Positions 30,680-37,846 of a stretch of DNA of 37,846 nt are shown piece by piece. Source of the DNA: Candidatus Omnitrophota bacterium (GTDB lineage Bacteria; Omnitrophota; Gorgyraeia; JACQQV01); contig JACQQV010000034.1 in the NCBI GenBank assembly GCA_016206785.1, positions 1 through 37,846 of the forward strand, in the 5' to 3' direction. The notes below the pieces were generated by a model. It was not told the origin of the DNA and searched no databases. It saw only the letters and a list, made by a program, of their open reading frames with translations. Numbering within the stretch: the stretch's first letter is position 1; the number at the start of each line of letters is the position of its first letter. Position numbers and translations under genes: made by a program.

Positions 30680-30717
30680 AAAGGCCCTGCAGGCTCCTGG
30701 TGAGGGGTACCCACGGA

Positions 30718-30746
30718 AGTATACCTTTCCTAAATTGTTTTGTCAA
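30718..30746 (-). promoter_or_regulatory. Near-perfect promoter of the MEDS-domain gene
   Basis: TTGACA (30741-30746), 17 nt, TATACT (30718-30723) on the minus strand. The leader of about 32 nt holds GGGTACCC and an AGGG ribosome site before ATG 30679. The rest of the 263-nt divergent gap (about 30747-30896) shows no gene or clear structure. Confidence 0.78.
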
Positions 30747-30896
30747 GATCGCGAAATCATCCCTTCAAAAACCCAAGGCCAGAAAGGTTCGCTGAACCGA
30801 ATCTTTCCTTTTGTTAATACAATAAGATTCTATCGTAGTGGAGGCCGGGTTCGTCAAGATGAGGAAGGGAAAGACAGAGGCGGCATGCTTTTTATT

Positions 30897-30925
30897 TTGA
30901 CACACGCACCCGAATCTTTTAAGAT
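30897..30925 (+). promoter_or_regulatory. Promoter of the plus-strand glycan operon
   Basis: TTGACA (30897-30902), 17 nt, TAAGAT (30920-30925). Transcription would begin about ten bases before GTG 30943, with GGGTGGAG as ribosome site. The same TAAGAT -10 is used by the peptide-cassette promoter at 1487. Confidence 0.75.
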
Positions 30926-30942
30926 GAAGGAAGGGTGGAGAC

Positions 30943-31638
30943 GTGATTTCGATTGTCCTTCCGACCTATAACGAAAGAGAAAATATTTCCCAACTTGTTG
31001 AAGCCATACTCCACTCTGTTTCCGAACCCCTAGAACTTCTCATTGTCGATGACAACTCCCCCGATCGGACGTGGGAGGTTGCAGAAGCGCTTGAAAAGCG
31101 GTTTAGAGGAGTCCGTCTGATCCGACGGATGGAAAAGAGAGGACTCACCGCGGCCCTGAACGAGGGCCTTTCCCGTTCAAAAGGAGAAAAACTCCTCTGG
31201 ATGGATGCGGACTTTTCGATGCCTCCCGAGTCGATTCCTCATCTCCTCGCGGCCCTTGAGCAGGCCCCTGTGGCGATCGGCTCCCGTTATGTAAAAGGAG
31301 GAAGGGATTTGCGCGATGCGCGAATGGCCGTCCTTCTCAGCGGGTGGTTCAACCGTCTCGCCACGTTTCTTTTGGGAAATGTCACCGATTACACATCCGG
31401 ATTTGTTGCAATCCGAAAGGAAGTTTGGGAACAAATCGGTCTTTCTGGAAGGCATGGTGAATACTGCATCCGCCTTCTCTACGAGGCAAAACGGGCCGGC
31501 TATCCGATCAAAGAGATTCCCTACGCATGCCGCCCCCGAAGGAGAGGACAATCAAAAACGTTCGCCTCCCCGTGGGAAGCGTTTCGCAACGGGAAAGAAT
31601 ATCTATGGACACTTCTATCACTCTGGCTAAGACGTTAG
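30943..31638 (+). CDS. GT2 glycosyltransferase, DPM1/polyprenyl-phosphate-sugar type
   Basis: A 231-residue soluble GT-A enzyme. ISIVLPTYNERENI, LIVDDNSPDRT, KGEKLLWMDADFSMPP (DxD) and GSRYVKGG are in order, followed by VTDYTSGFVAIRKEVW. This is the polyprenyl-phosphate mannose/glucose synthase pattern without C-terminal membrane helices. It would make lipid-linked sugars, the donor used by the GT39-like enzymes in this window. GTG 30943 fits the family N-terminus. It overlaps the aminotransferase gene by 34 nt. Confidence 0.85.
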   Translation: MISIVLPTYNERENISQLVEAILHSVSEPLELLIVDDNSPDRTWEVAEALEKRFRGVRLIRRMEKRGLTAALNEGLSRSKGEKLLWMDADFSMPPESIPHLLAALEQAPVAIGSRYVKGGRDLRDARMAVLLSGWFNRLATFLLGNVTDYTSGFVAIRKEVWEQIGLSGRHGEYCIRLLYEAKRAGYPIKEIPYACRPRRRGQSKTFASPWEAFRNGKEYLWTLLSLWLRR

Positions 31639-32816
31639 AAACGCAAAAAGAGGTCGCAGTCCTCCTCCCCAAAAAGGAGCCTTCCCTTTGCCCGGGCCCT
31701 GACGGAAAAATCATTCCGGTCTGCGAACCGAGACTTTCAGGACGCGAGGGAGAATATCTGGCGGAGTGTCTAAAGACAAACTGGATTTCCTCCGGAGGCC
31801 CCTTTGTCCCTGCCTTCGAAGAGGCCTTTAGCGTCCAATGCGGTTGTCGATATGGAATCGCCTGTACCAGCGGAACCACTGCCCTTCATCTGGCGATGGC
31901 GACGCTGGGTTTGGGTCGCGGCGATGAGGTCATCCTTCCCACTTTCACGATGATCGCTACAGCCAATGCAGTCGCTTATACCGGTGCCAAACCGGTCCTC
32001 GTCGATTCGGAACCGAAGACCTGGAACATTGATATTGAGCAGATAGAAATGAAAATCACGTCGAGGACGAAAGCGATTGTGCCGATTCATACGTATGGGC
32101 ACCCCGCAGATATGGACCCTCTCGTTTCGCTTTCCCAAAGAAAGAACTTGGTCGTCATTGAAGACGCCGCCCATGCCCATGGCGCCGAATACAAAGGGAA
32201 AAGGGCCGGGGGTTTCGGCCAGGCCGCCTGTTTCAGTTTCTATGCCAATAAAATCATCACAACGGGCGAAGGGGGAATGATCACGACCAACGACGAAGCG
32301 TTCGCCGAGAAGGCCCGAATGCTCCGAGACCACGCTTTCTCAAAAGAACGCCATTTTTGGCATAAGGTTGCGGGATTCAATTACAGAATGACCAACCTTC
32401 AGGCAGCCATCGGACTGGCTCAAACAGAACAGTTTGATTCCCTCGTGGAAGCGAGAATCAAAAATGCAGAGATCTATGAGGCCCTCTTGAAAGAGACCCC
32501 AGGTCTTACCCTTCCCCCACGAACACCGGGAATCAAAAACGTTTTCTGGATGTACGCGATTCTTGTAGAAAAGGAATTTGGTATTTCCCGCGATGCGCTC
32601 CGTCAAAGGCTCGCTTCAAAGGGAATCGAGACACGCACTTTTTTCATACCGATCCATCTTCAGCCGATTTACCGACGTAAATACCGGCGGGAATTCCCGG
32701 TTTCTGAAGAACTCTGCGAAAAGGGCATGTACCTCCCTTCTGCCCCCACGCTGACAAAAAAAGATATCGAAAGAATCGCCTTAGAAATCCGAAGAGCCAG
32801 AACCAGAAAGGGATGA
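31605..32816 (+). CDS. DegT/DnrJ/EryC1 family nucleotide-sugar aminotransferase
   Basis: A 403-residue PLP enzyme. ACTSGTTALHLAM, VEDAAHAHGAEYKGKRAGGFG, and SFYANKIITTGEGGMI with the PLP Lys in ANK are the family motifs, then AGFNYRMTNLQAAIGLAQ. It converts a keto-sugar nucleotide to an amino sugar, for example of PseC or PerA type; the exact sugar cannot be told. ATG 31605 with GGGAAAG upstream is preferred over one at 31527 that would run far into the GT2 gene. The first 30 residues precede the usual family start and are basic and poorly conserved. Confidence 0.88.
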   Translation: MDTSITLAKTLETQKEVAVLLPKKEPSLCPGPDGKIIPVCEPRLSGREGEYLAECLKTNWISSGGPFVPAFEEAFSVQCGCRYGIACTSGTTALHLAMATLGLGRGDEVILPTFTMIATANAVAYTGAKPVLVDSEPKTWNIDIEQIEMKITSRTKAIVPIHTYGHPADMDPLVSLSQRKNLVVIEDAAHAHGAEYKGKRAGGFGQAACFSFYANKIITTGEGGMITTNDEAFAEKARMLRDHAFSKERHFWHKVAGFNYRMTNLQAAIGLAQTEQFDSLVEARIKNAEIYEALLKETPGLTLPPRTPGIKNVFWMYAILVEKEFGISRDALRQRLASKGIETRTFFIPIHLQPIYRRKYRREFPVSEELCEKGMYLPSAPTLTKKDIERIALEIRRARTRKG

Positions 32817-32822
32817 GGTCGT

Positions 32823-33566
32823 TTGGAGAAAGAAGGCTACCGTCAACATTTTGATCTTGAAGAAAGCTTCTGGTGGTTTTTGGGCAGAAGAAGGGCGCTT
32901 CAGACTTTCTTGAGACCTACGGTCAATGGGAAAGAGAAATCAGAAGCCAAACGACTTTCCATCCTCGATGCTGGATGTGGAACAGGAGGGATGTTCCAAC
33001 TTTTTGAAGCCTTTGGAGAGGTTTGGGGCCTTGACCTCTCTTCAGAAGCACTCCATTATTGCCAAAGACGGAATTTGACCGGACGCCTCATTCAGGGGTC
33101 AGCCCTACATCTTCCCTTTCCTGAAAAGCAATTTGACATTGTGTCTGCCTGTGATCTTCTTTCCCATGGTGGGATAAAGGATGATCTCGAAGCCTTAAAA
33201 GAGTTACACCGTGTCTGTAAAAGGAATGGGCATCTTCTCTTGACCGATTCCGCTTTTGAGTGCTTAAAGAGTTCCCATGACCGATTTCTCTACGGAGTCC
33301 GTCGTTATACTGCCCGGTCGCTTAAACGTAAGATCGAAGAAAGCGGTTTCTCAATCAAGCGTATCTCCTACATGAATATGACTCTTTTTCCTTTGATTTA
33401 CATCTGGAGAAGACTCCGGCGAAATTCCACCGGGTCCGATTTAAAACCTATTCCCTCCCCTTTGAATCGCTGTTTGACCTGGCTCTTCTCCAGCGAGGCC
33501 CCATTGCTCAAACAGTGGAATCTTCCCTTCGGCACTTCCCTCATTTGCTTAGCCAAAAAACCGTAA
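32823..33566 (+). CDS. SAM-dependent class I methyltransferase
   Basis: A 247-residue protein. It starts at TTG 32823 with GAGG nearby; the opening HFDLEESFWWFLGRRRAL is typical of methyltransferases in surface-glycan clusters. The SAM motif is ILDAGCGTGGMFQLF, then LDLSSEALHYC and LPFPEKQFDIVSACDLLSH. It probably methylates a sugar or lipid carrier. The C-terminal part is hydrophobic (LFPLIYIWRRLRR) and may touch the membrane. It ends 18 nt inside the converging GT2 gene. Confidence 0.85.
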   Translation: MEKEGYRQHFDLEESFWWFLGRRRALQTFLRPTVNGKEKSEAKRLSILDAGCGTGGMFQLFEAFGEVWGLDLSSEALHYCQRRNLTGRLIQGSALHLPFPEKQFDIVSACDLLSHGGIKDDLEALKELHRVCKRNGHLLLTDSAFECLKSSHDRFLYGVRRYTARSLKRKIEESGFSIKRISYMNMTLFPLIYIWRRLRRNSTGSDLKPIPSPLNRCLTWLFSSEAPLLKQWNLPFGTSLICLAKKP

Positions 33567-34247
33567 CCGATTCCCCAAAAGGATACGCAAGATGGTCAGC
33601 GCATCCAAAGGTCTAAATTTTTTACCCCTTTTTCTAGCCGTGTAATGAATGGGGACTTCGTAAATGGCGATTCCTTTCTTAAGGAGCTTTGTGGTGACCT
33701 CTGGACAAAAACCAAATCCGCCGGATTGAAACGTTACATCGGAAATGGCCTGGCGTGTAAAGACCTTGTAGCAGGTCGCTTCATCGGTGAGATGCGATCC
33801 ATACAGGAGGTTGGTCAGAACTGTTCCGAGTCTATTGGCGATGAAAGAAAGAAGGGACATTTTCATGGGGATGCCCCTTTCCATGAAACGTGAACCGTAG
33901 ACCACTTCTGCTCCTTTTGTCACGATAGGATGGACCAATCTGGGATAATCCTGCGGGTCATACTCCAGGTCGGCATCCTGAATCAGAATGATCTCCCCTG
34001 TGGCAAAGGCCAAACCGGTACGAATGGCCGCTGTTTTCCCTTGATTCCATTTGTGCCGGATCAATCGAATATTGGCAAAGGGACTTACCCGCCGAGCGGT
34101 CTCATCCGTCGATCCGTCGTCTACCACGATGATTTCTTTCTCAAGGTGAAGGCCTGTGAGATCCACATTCAGAATTTTTTCTAATAATTCTCCCACCGTT
34201 TCTTCTTCGTTGTAAGCAGGAATAATAATGGAGATTTTCATGCTCAC
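33549..34247 (-). CDS. GT2 glycosyltransferase, DPM1-like
   Basis: A 232-residue GT-A enzyme. ISIIIPAYNEEETV, IIVVDDGSTDETA, ILIQDADLEYDPQDYP (DxD) and VVYGSRFMERG are present, then LTDEATCYKVF and PIHYTARKRGKKFRP, which mark dolichyl/polyprenyl-phosphate mannosyl- or glucosyltransferases. It is distinct from the plus-strand GT2 (different tail). The start is a GTG at 34247 or the ATG at 34241. It follows the GT39-like gene by 4 nt and likely supplies its lipid-linked sugar. Confidence 0.87.
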   Translation of the reverse strand: MSMKISIIIPAYNEEETVGELLEKILNVDLTGLHLEKEIIVVDDGSTDETARRVSPFANIRLIRHKWNQGKTAAIRTGLAFATGEIILIQDADLEYDPQDYPRLVHPIVTKGAEVVYGSRFMERGIPMKMSLLSFIANRLGTVLTNLLYGSHLTDEATCYKVFTRQAISDVTFQSGGFGFCPEVTTKLLKKGIAIYEVPIHYTARKRGKKFRPLDALTILRILLGNRLRFFG

Positions 34248-34251
34248 AGAC

Positions 34252-35811
34252 CTAACGCTTCTCTAACCGATAAAGTTGAACACCGTTTCGAGAGGCTATT
34301 TCTTTAAAAGAAAATTTCTCCTTCAGTAGAGCGCATTCTAAGGAATAATTTTGACAACTTCTTTCATCGATGTAGATCGGATGTTTAGAGGCGATCAATT
34401 TTTCGATGGATTCCAGTTCTTGAGGTGCCACAAAGAAAGAAATCTTCCTCTTGGGATCCGGATGAAAAGGTTCGTGGACATACTCCAGTTTTTTTGAAAG
34501 AGGCATATAGCGCCTCTTTGTCCCTTCCTGAATTTCATGAGAGAAGGAAACGGGATCCCACCCTGTAATGACAGAGGCATTTTTCTCGGTATTGTTTCGG
34601 ATCAAATCAACGTAGCTCCTCCTCGCAGAGGAGGTACCGCTGATCTTCCACAAAACGAATGGGCTTGCGATAAGCATCGCTCCTGATAAAAGGAGAATAC
34701 TGCGCTGTAGCGTGACAGGCCATCGACTGAAAAGATGATCAAACCCCACTGCCGCGACGATGAGGAGTAACGGGACAACCGGCATGAAGTATCTCACGTT
34801 TTGGGCATAATAGAAACTAAAAAAAATGTAAAGAAATCCCGTTGCAAGGAAAGTGAACAGTAAAAACTCCCTGTTTCTTTTCTTCTGCGAACCGGCCTCC
34901 CGAAGAATCTTCCAGACCCCAACGCCGATGAAAGGGGTGAGAAAAAAGGAATAGGGATTCCAATCCCGCGGGAAAACAATCCCCAAGAGAAATTGACCAA
35001 AAACAAGTAAACTGGGAAGCGGCGCGTGGGCAGGGAGTGGAGGGCTCTGAAAGGCATGCCGTGTTGAGAAGATATTTTCCCATCGAACCCATTCTGGCGT
35101 CCAGAAGGAAAAACCTGTTCGAAAAGGACTTCCAAAGGTCCGTTGGTTATAGAGGAGAAGCGGGATGAGAGAGACGATCATCCCAGAGGCAAAGGAGATT
35201 AGACTAGACAGTTTCTCTTTTACCTTTCCCCTTCGTAATAAAAGAAACAGGGCACAGATGGGAAAAAAGAGGAGATTAAGATACTTCAGCCAAGCCGCGA
35301 CACCGATAAGCATTCCTACCCCAAAAAGCCGTTTGGGTTTGATCTCTTTCCCCAACAAAACCCCGACGGCCGCAAGAGCCATGAAGCAAGAAGGGACATC
35401 GGCCATGATGACGCGGCTCCAGTAAATATGAAGGGGGGACAAGGCCAAAAAAAACGTTGCCCATAAGGCAACTTTTTCTCCAAAAAGCTTTCGGGTAAGA
35501 AAAAAAAGGAGAAGAAGGGTCCCCATGCTAAAAGAAAATGTACAAAAGACACCATTCCCCAATTTTTCGCCGAGAAAAAAATAAAAGGGGGCTAAACAGA
35601 GCGGGTAGCCAAATGGATAATACCTTGGCGGATAGGACGCCCCATTGATGACAAGGACATATCCCATCCCCCGCACGAAATTGACGGATGAAACAGCATA
35701 TTCAAGACCATCGGGAATGATGAGTCTCTCCTCCGCTTGATCGGGGGAGATCGCGCGCAGAAGTGCTGCGCCGAGGAGTATCATCCAAATCAATAACTTA
35801 TCTAATTTCAT
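34252..35811 (-). CDS. GT39-like membrane glycosyltransferase
   Basis: A 519-residue protein with about ten membrane helices. The first helix (LLIWMILLGAALLRAI) is followed by LIIPDGLEYAVSS, equivalent to the acidic substrate loop of the PMT/ArnT clan, and RYYPFGYPLCLAPFYF. A soluble C-terminal domain begins near residue 415. ATG 35811 is chosen since the membrane-protein pattern begins there and overlaps the upstream stop by 14 nt; the longer open frame upstream is an out-of-frame read of the neighbour. Confidence 0.78.
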   Translation of the reverse strand: MKLDKLLIWMILLGAALLRAISPDQAEERLIIPDGLEYAVSSVNFVRGMGYVLVINGASYPPRYYPFGYPLCLAPFYFFLGEKLGNGVFCTFSFSMGTLLLLFFLTRKLFGEKVALWATFFLALSPLHIYWSRVIMADVPSCFMALAAVGVLLGKEIKPKRLFGVGMLIGVAAWLKYLNLLFFPICALFLLLRRGKVKEKLSSLISFASGMIVSLIPLLLYNQRTFGSPFRTGFSFWTPEWVRWENIFSTRHAFQSPPLPAHAPLPSLLVFGQFLLGIVFPRDWNPYSFFLTPFIGVGVWKILREAGSQKKRNREFLLFTFLATGFLYIFFSFYYAQNVRYFMPVVPLLLIVAAVGFDHLFSRWPVTLQRSILLLSGAMLIASPFVLWKISGTSSARRSYVDLIRNNTEKNASVITGWDPVSFSHEIQEGTKRRYMPLSKKLEYVHEPFHPDPKRKISFFVAPQELESIEKLIASKHPIYIDERSCQNYSLECALLKEKFSFKEIASRNGVQLYRLEKR

Positions 35812-37321
35812 AAACGAGATAGACCGGTTGACCATTTCTCTGAAAAAACTCCTTGACCAGATGAGGAGTTTTCTTGAGCGATCGGACAGCCTCAACAAAA
35901 TCATCTGCGTCCACATAGACATGAAACTTTTTTGAGAAAAAGAGATAATAACTGTCCTTCGCCCAACTTTTCTGCTGTAAAAGAGCGGTGAGGTTCTCTC
36001 TTGAGGCCTGACCCCAAATTTCCGAAAAACCTTCAAGGAGTCCTTCGTGATCCGACAAGGTAGCCAGGGTCGCTTCAAACCCCCAATCCGCCAGGATGAT
36101 CTGTCTTTCAGGGTGTTCCTCCAGAAATACCTTTAAAGAATAGATGCTGTCAGAGAAGTGACCTATACCGCCTGTCTCCTTTAAAAGTGCATGCGTCTTT
36201 TGGACAAGTAGAATGCTGCTTCCTATCGAAGTAAAATATAAAACCATCCCAAAAATGCCAGAGAGGCTCTTCGCCATCGATGGCCTCCCCTCCTTCCTCC
36301 TTCCCTTTACGGTCTTACTCAACACCCAGCCACACACTAGCTGAGGAAAGGGGTAGATCATCAAGAAATGATGACCGGTACGCCCACCTGGAATTCCGAG
36401 TAGCAAAAATAATAGAACAGATAGGGAAACGAGAATGAAGAGTTCTCTGCGGGGGCTGTTTTTCCATCTTGACCACAGTTTCCACAAGAAATATGGAACG
36501 CAGAGCCCCCACAAGAGAAGGAACAGGTCCCCTGGAATGACCTCTTCCTTGCCTAACATCTCAAGGGGCAAATACCGCCCATTGAGGATTCCCTTTAATA
36601 GAAGGATTTTTCTCGATCCTGTATTTTCAACCAGCTTGAACTCTCGTGCAAGAAAGAAGGTAAGAAAGAAATAATAGAAAAATATAGCCAGGACCAAAAA
36701 CCCAAAAAGAAGAATCACCCTTCGTTCAGAACGGACCTTCTCCACCAGTTTCTTCGGGGAAATAAGAAATCCACAAATCCCGAGGGGAATAACGTGACCC
36801 AGAAAAAGCATACGGTCATACATACCAAATAGCATCATGATCAGGCCCCAGATGAGGTCTTTTCGTCTTCCCAAAAGCCACCAGCGGGTCAAAAAGAAAA
36901 GCATCGCCATCGCGAAGAAAATTTGAAGAAGAATTGGACCTGCCTCGCATCGGGAATAGAAGACGAGGCTCGGCGTCACGGCAACCAAAAGGGTCGTTAA
37001 AAAAGCTACTGTACGTCCAAAAAGATCCTTTACCCATAGGAAAACAAATACCAAAAAAAGCGAACCGATCGCAATGGTTATTCCCCGAATCACAAACATA
37101 TTCGCACCAAAGAGTGCAAAGAAGGGTACCAAAAGGTAAGATTTCAACGCACCGGAATAACTGTTCATTCCAAACGGAAAAGAAAAACCCTGAAGAATCG
37201 TCTTCGCCTGTCTTGCATGAAGGGCTTCCTCATGATAGAAACCAGGAGACAGAAGATTTTGTAAGCAGAGGAGGATAAAAATGGAGAGAGGGACTCCAAA
37301 AAGAAATGACGTTCTTTTCAT
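35798..37321 (-). CDS. GT39-like membrane glycosyltransferase
   Basis: A 507-residue polytopic protein. The opening FGVPLSIFILLCLQNLLS helix precedes GFYHEEALHARQAKTIL, the acidic loop, and LFFLTRWWLLGRRKDLIWG. The C-terminal soluble domain has IILADWGFEATL and GFSEIWG, a pattern shared with the truncated neighbour upstream. It begins at ATG 37321 overlapping that neighbour as ATGA. Its substrate is unknown; a role in lipid-linked glycan transfer is inferred from the fold and neighbours. Confidence 0.75.
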   Translation of the reverse strand: MKRTSFLFGVPLSIFILLCLQNLLSPGFYHEEALHARQAKTILQGFSFPFGMNSYSGALKSYLLVPFFALFGANMFVIRGITIAIGSLFLVFVFLWVKDLFGRTVAFLTTLLVAVTPSLVFYSRCEAGPILLQIFFAMAMLFFLTRWWLLGRRKDLIWGLIMMLFGMYDRMLFLGHVIPLGICGFLISPKKLVEKVRSERRVILLFGFLVLAIFFYYFFLTFFLAREFKLVENTGSRKILLLKGILNGRYLPLEMLGKEEVIPGDLFLLLWGLCVPYFLWKLWSRWKNSPRRELFILVSLSVLLFLLLGIPGGRTGHHFLMIYPFPQLVCGWVLSKTVKGRRKEGRPSMAKSLSGIFGMVLYFTSIGSSILLVQKTHALLKETGGIGHFSDSIYSLKVFLEEHPERQIILADWGFEATLATLSDHEGLLEGFSEIWGQASRENLTALLQQKSWAKDSYYLFFSKKFHVYVDADDFVEAVRSLKKTPHLVKEFFQRNGQPVYLVYEIR

Positions 37322-37846
37322 GGGGATTGGATGTGAGCCGTATAGGCCACAGAGACGGGGTCTCCCCCCCTATCACGAAAAACCTGTTCCAAGCGTATTT
37401 CTCTGGAAATTTCCTGAGCGACTTTTCTCAGTTTCGGGAGGGTGCCCCCCGCCGGCTTGAGCAAAAAGAGCGTGCGGGGGGAAGCCTGTTGAACAACCTG
37501 TAACAGGATTTCTTGCTTCACCCTTTCATCCGCTGGAATACCCCACAATGGTTCAGTGAAAAGGAGCTCCCCTTTTGTGAGAAGAAAAAGGGGCCGACGA
37601 AATCCCCAATCCAAACAGACGACCTTTTCCCATTGCCCCTTTTTGAGGGTTTCTGCGATAGCATACATCCCATCGCTCCAGAATCCCTTTCCTCCTGTCT
37701 GACGAATCTTCTGATCCGCTTCTTGTTTTAGAAGAATCTGGCCAGAGACGGAGAGGAGGGCGAGGAGGAGGATGCCGGAGGAAGCAACCTTTAGCCAGAG
37801 CCGTTGACTTTTGTAATCCTTAAGAAGTTGGAGACTCTGGGCAATG
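37318..37846 (-). CDS. C-terminal part of a paralogous GT39-like membrane protein
   Basis: An open frame of 175 residues enters from the right edge and stops at TGA 37318-37320. It has one membrane helix (VASSGILLLALLSVSG) and then a soluble domain with FWSDGMYAIAETL, VVCLDWGFRRPLFLLT and FTEPLWG. The same series, DSIYSLKVFL, IILADWGFEATLATL and GFSEIWG, is found in the next gene, so the two are tandem paralogues. The catalytic N-terminal half is outside the window. Confidence 0.7.
   Translation of the reverse strand, partial: IAQSLQLLKDYKSQRLWLKVASSGILLLALLSVSGQILLKQEADQKIRQTGGKGFWSDGMYAIAETLKKGQWEKVVCLDWGFRRPLFLLTKGELLFTEPLWGIPADERVKQEILLQVVQQASPRTLFLLKPAGGTLPKLRKVAQEISREIRLEQVFRDRGGDPVSVAYTAHIQSP

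Noticed and set aside
30747-30896. Small peptide gene in the divergent gap (for example an ATG near 30869)
   Set aside because: Only about 13 codons, no ribosome site, and it overlaps the downstream promoter.
35812-36078. 89-residue N-terminal extension of the GT39-like gene ending at 34252
   Set aside because: It lies wholly inside the neighbouring gene in another frame and lacks membrane-protein character; ATG 35811 begins the expected first helix.

Overview
The window is one densely packed bacterial chromosomal segment with no rRNA, tRNA, CRISPR array, transposase or phage gene that I could recognise. The genes are those of a Gram-negative-type free-living bacterium: type II fatty-acid synthesis, SecDF/YajC, Wzc-like tyrosine kinase, ExeA-like ATPase and lipid-linked-sugar glycosyltransferases. 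Gene content and the many imperfect palindromic repeats suggest an uncultivated deltaproteobacteria-like, Nitrospirota-like or related lineage; the sequence alone does not fix the phylum. Most genes use strong Shine-Dalgarno sites and 1-4 nt stop/start overlaps (ATGA, GTGA, TAATG), so long translationally coupled operons dominate.

Layout. (1) 1-3112: an accessory polysaccharide/peptide region. A minus-strand cassette encodes a PqqD-like RiPP recognition element, a 42-residue peptide with a lasso-leader-type YxxP motif, and an HPr-kinase-like P-loop kinase; a second PqqD-like protein is cut by the left edge. A GT39-like membrane glycosyltransferase diverges from the cassette. (2) 3109-7740: a minus-strand operon from a perfect TTGACA-17-TATAAT promoter: enoyl-ACP reductase, ExeA/XrtA-type ATPase, HD-GYP protein, Wzc-like polysaccharide co-polymerase/tyrosine kinase. 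(3) 7751-16314: recG-rsmD-coaD-DUF177-rpmF-plsX-fabH-fabD-(fabG remnant)-acpP-fabF, with rpmB divergent from recG. (4) 16612-27461: yebC-ruvC-ruvA-ruvB-DUF2905-spoIID-queA-tgt-yajC-secDF-recJ, almost entirely coupled. (5) 27616-30679: an EF-G-like GTPase and a MEDS-domain protein with an N-terminal cysteine cluster, each behind its own consensus promoter. (6) 30897-37846: a second surface-glycan region: GT2, DegT aminotransferase and methyltransferase on plus; GT2 and three GT39-like membrane proteins on minus.

The most unusual points are the three-gene RRE/peptide/kinase cassette; an internal fragment of fabG left between fabD and acpP that carries a near-consensus promoter; two different repeats inserted in frame in neighbouring queuosine genes (a GC-rich palindrome in queA and a 4x7-nt tandem array in tgt); a palindromic repeat that appears to supply the C-terminus of the YceD/DUF177 protein; overlapping divergent recG/rpmB promoters followed by twin GGGACT-N-AGTCCC palindromes; and two promoters placed so that recG and the first GT39 gene would be read from leaderless mRNAs. 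All function calls are by reading motifs; no database search was run.
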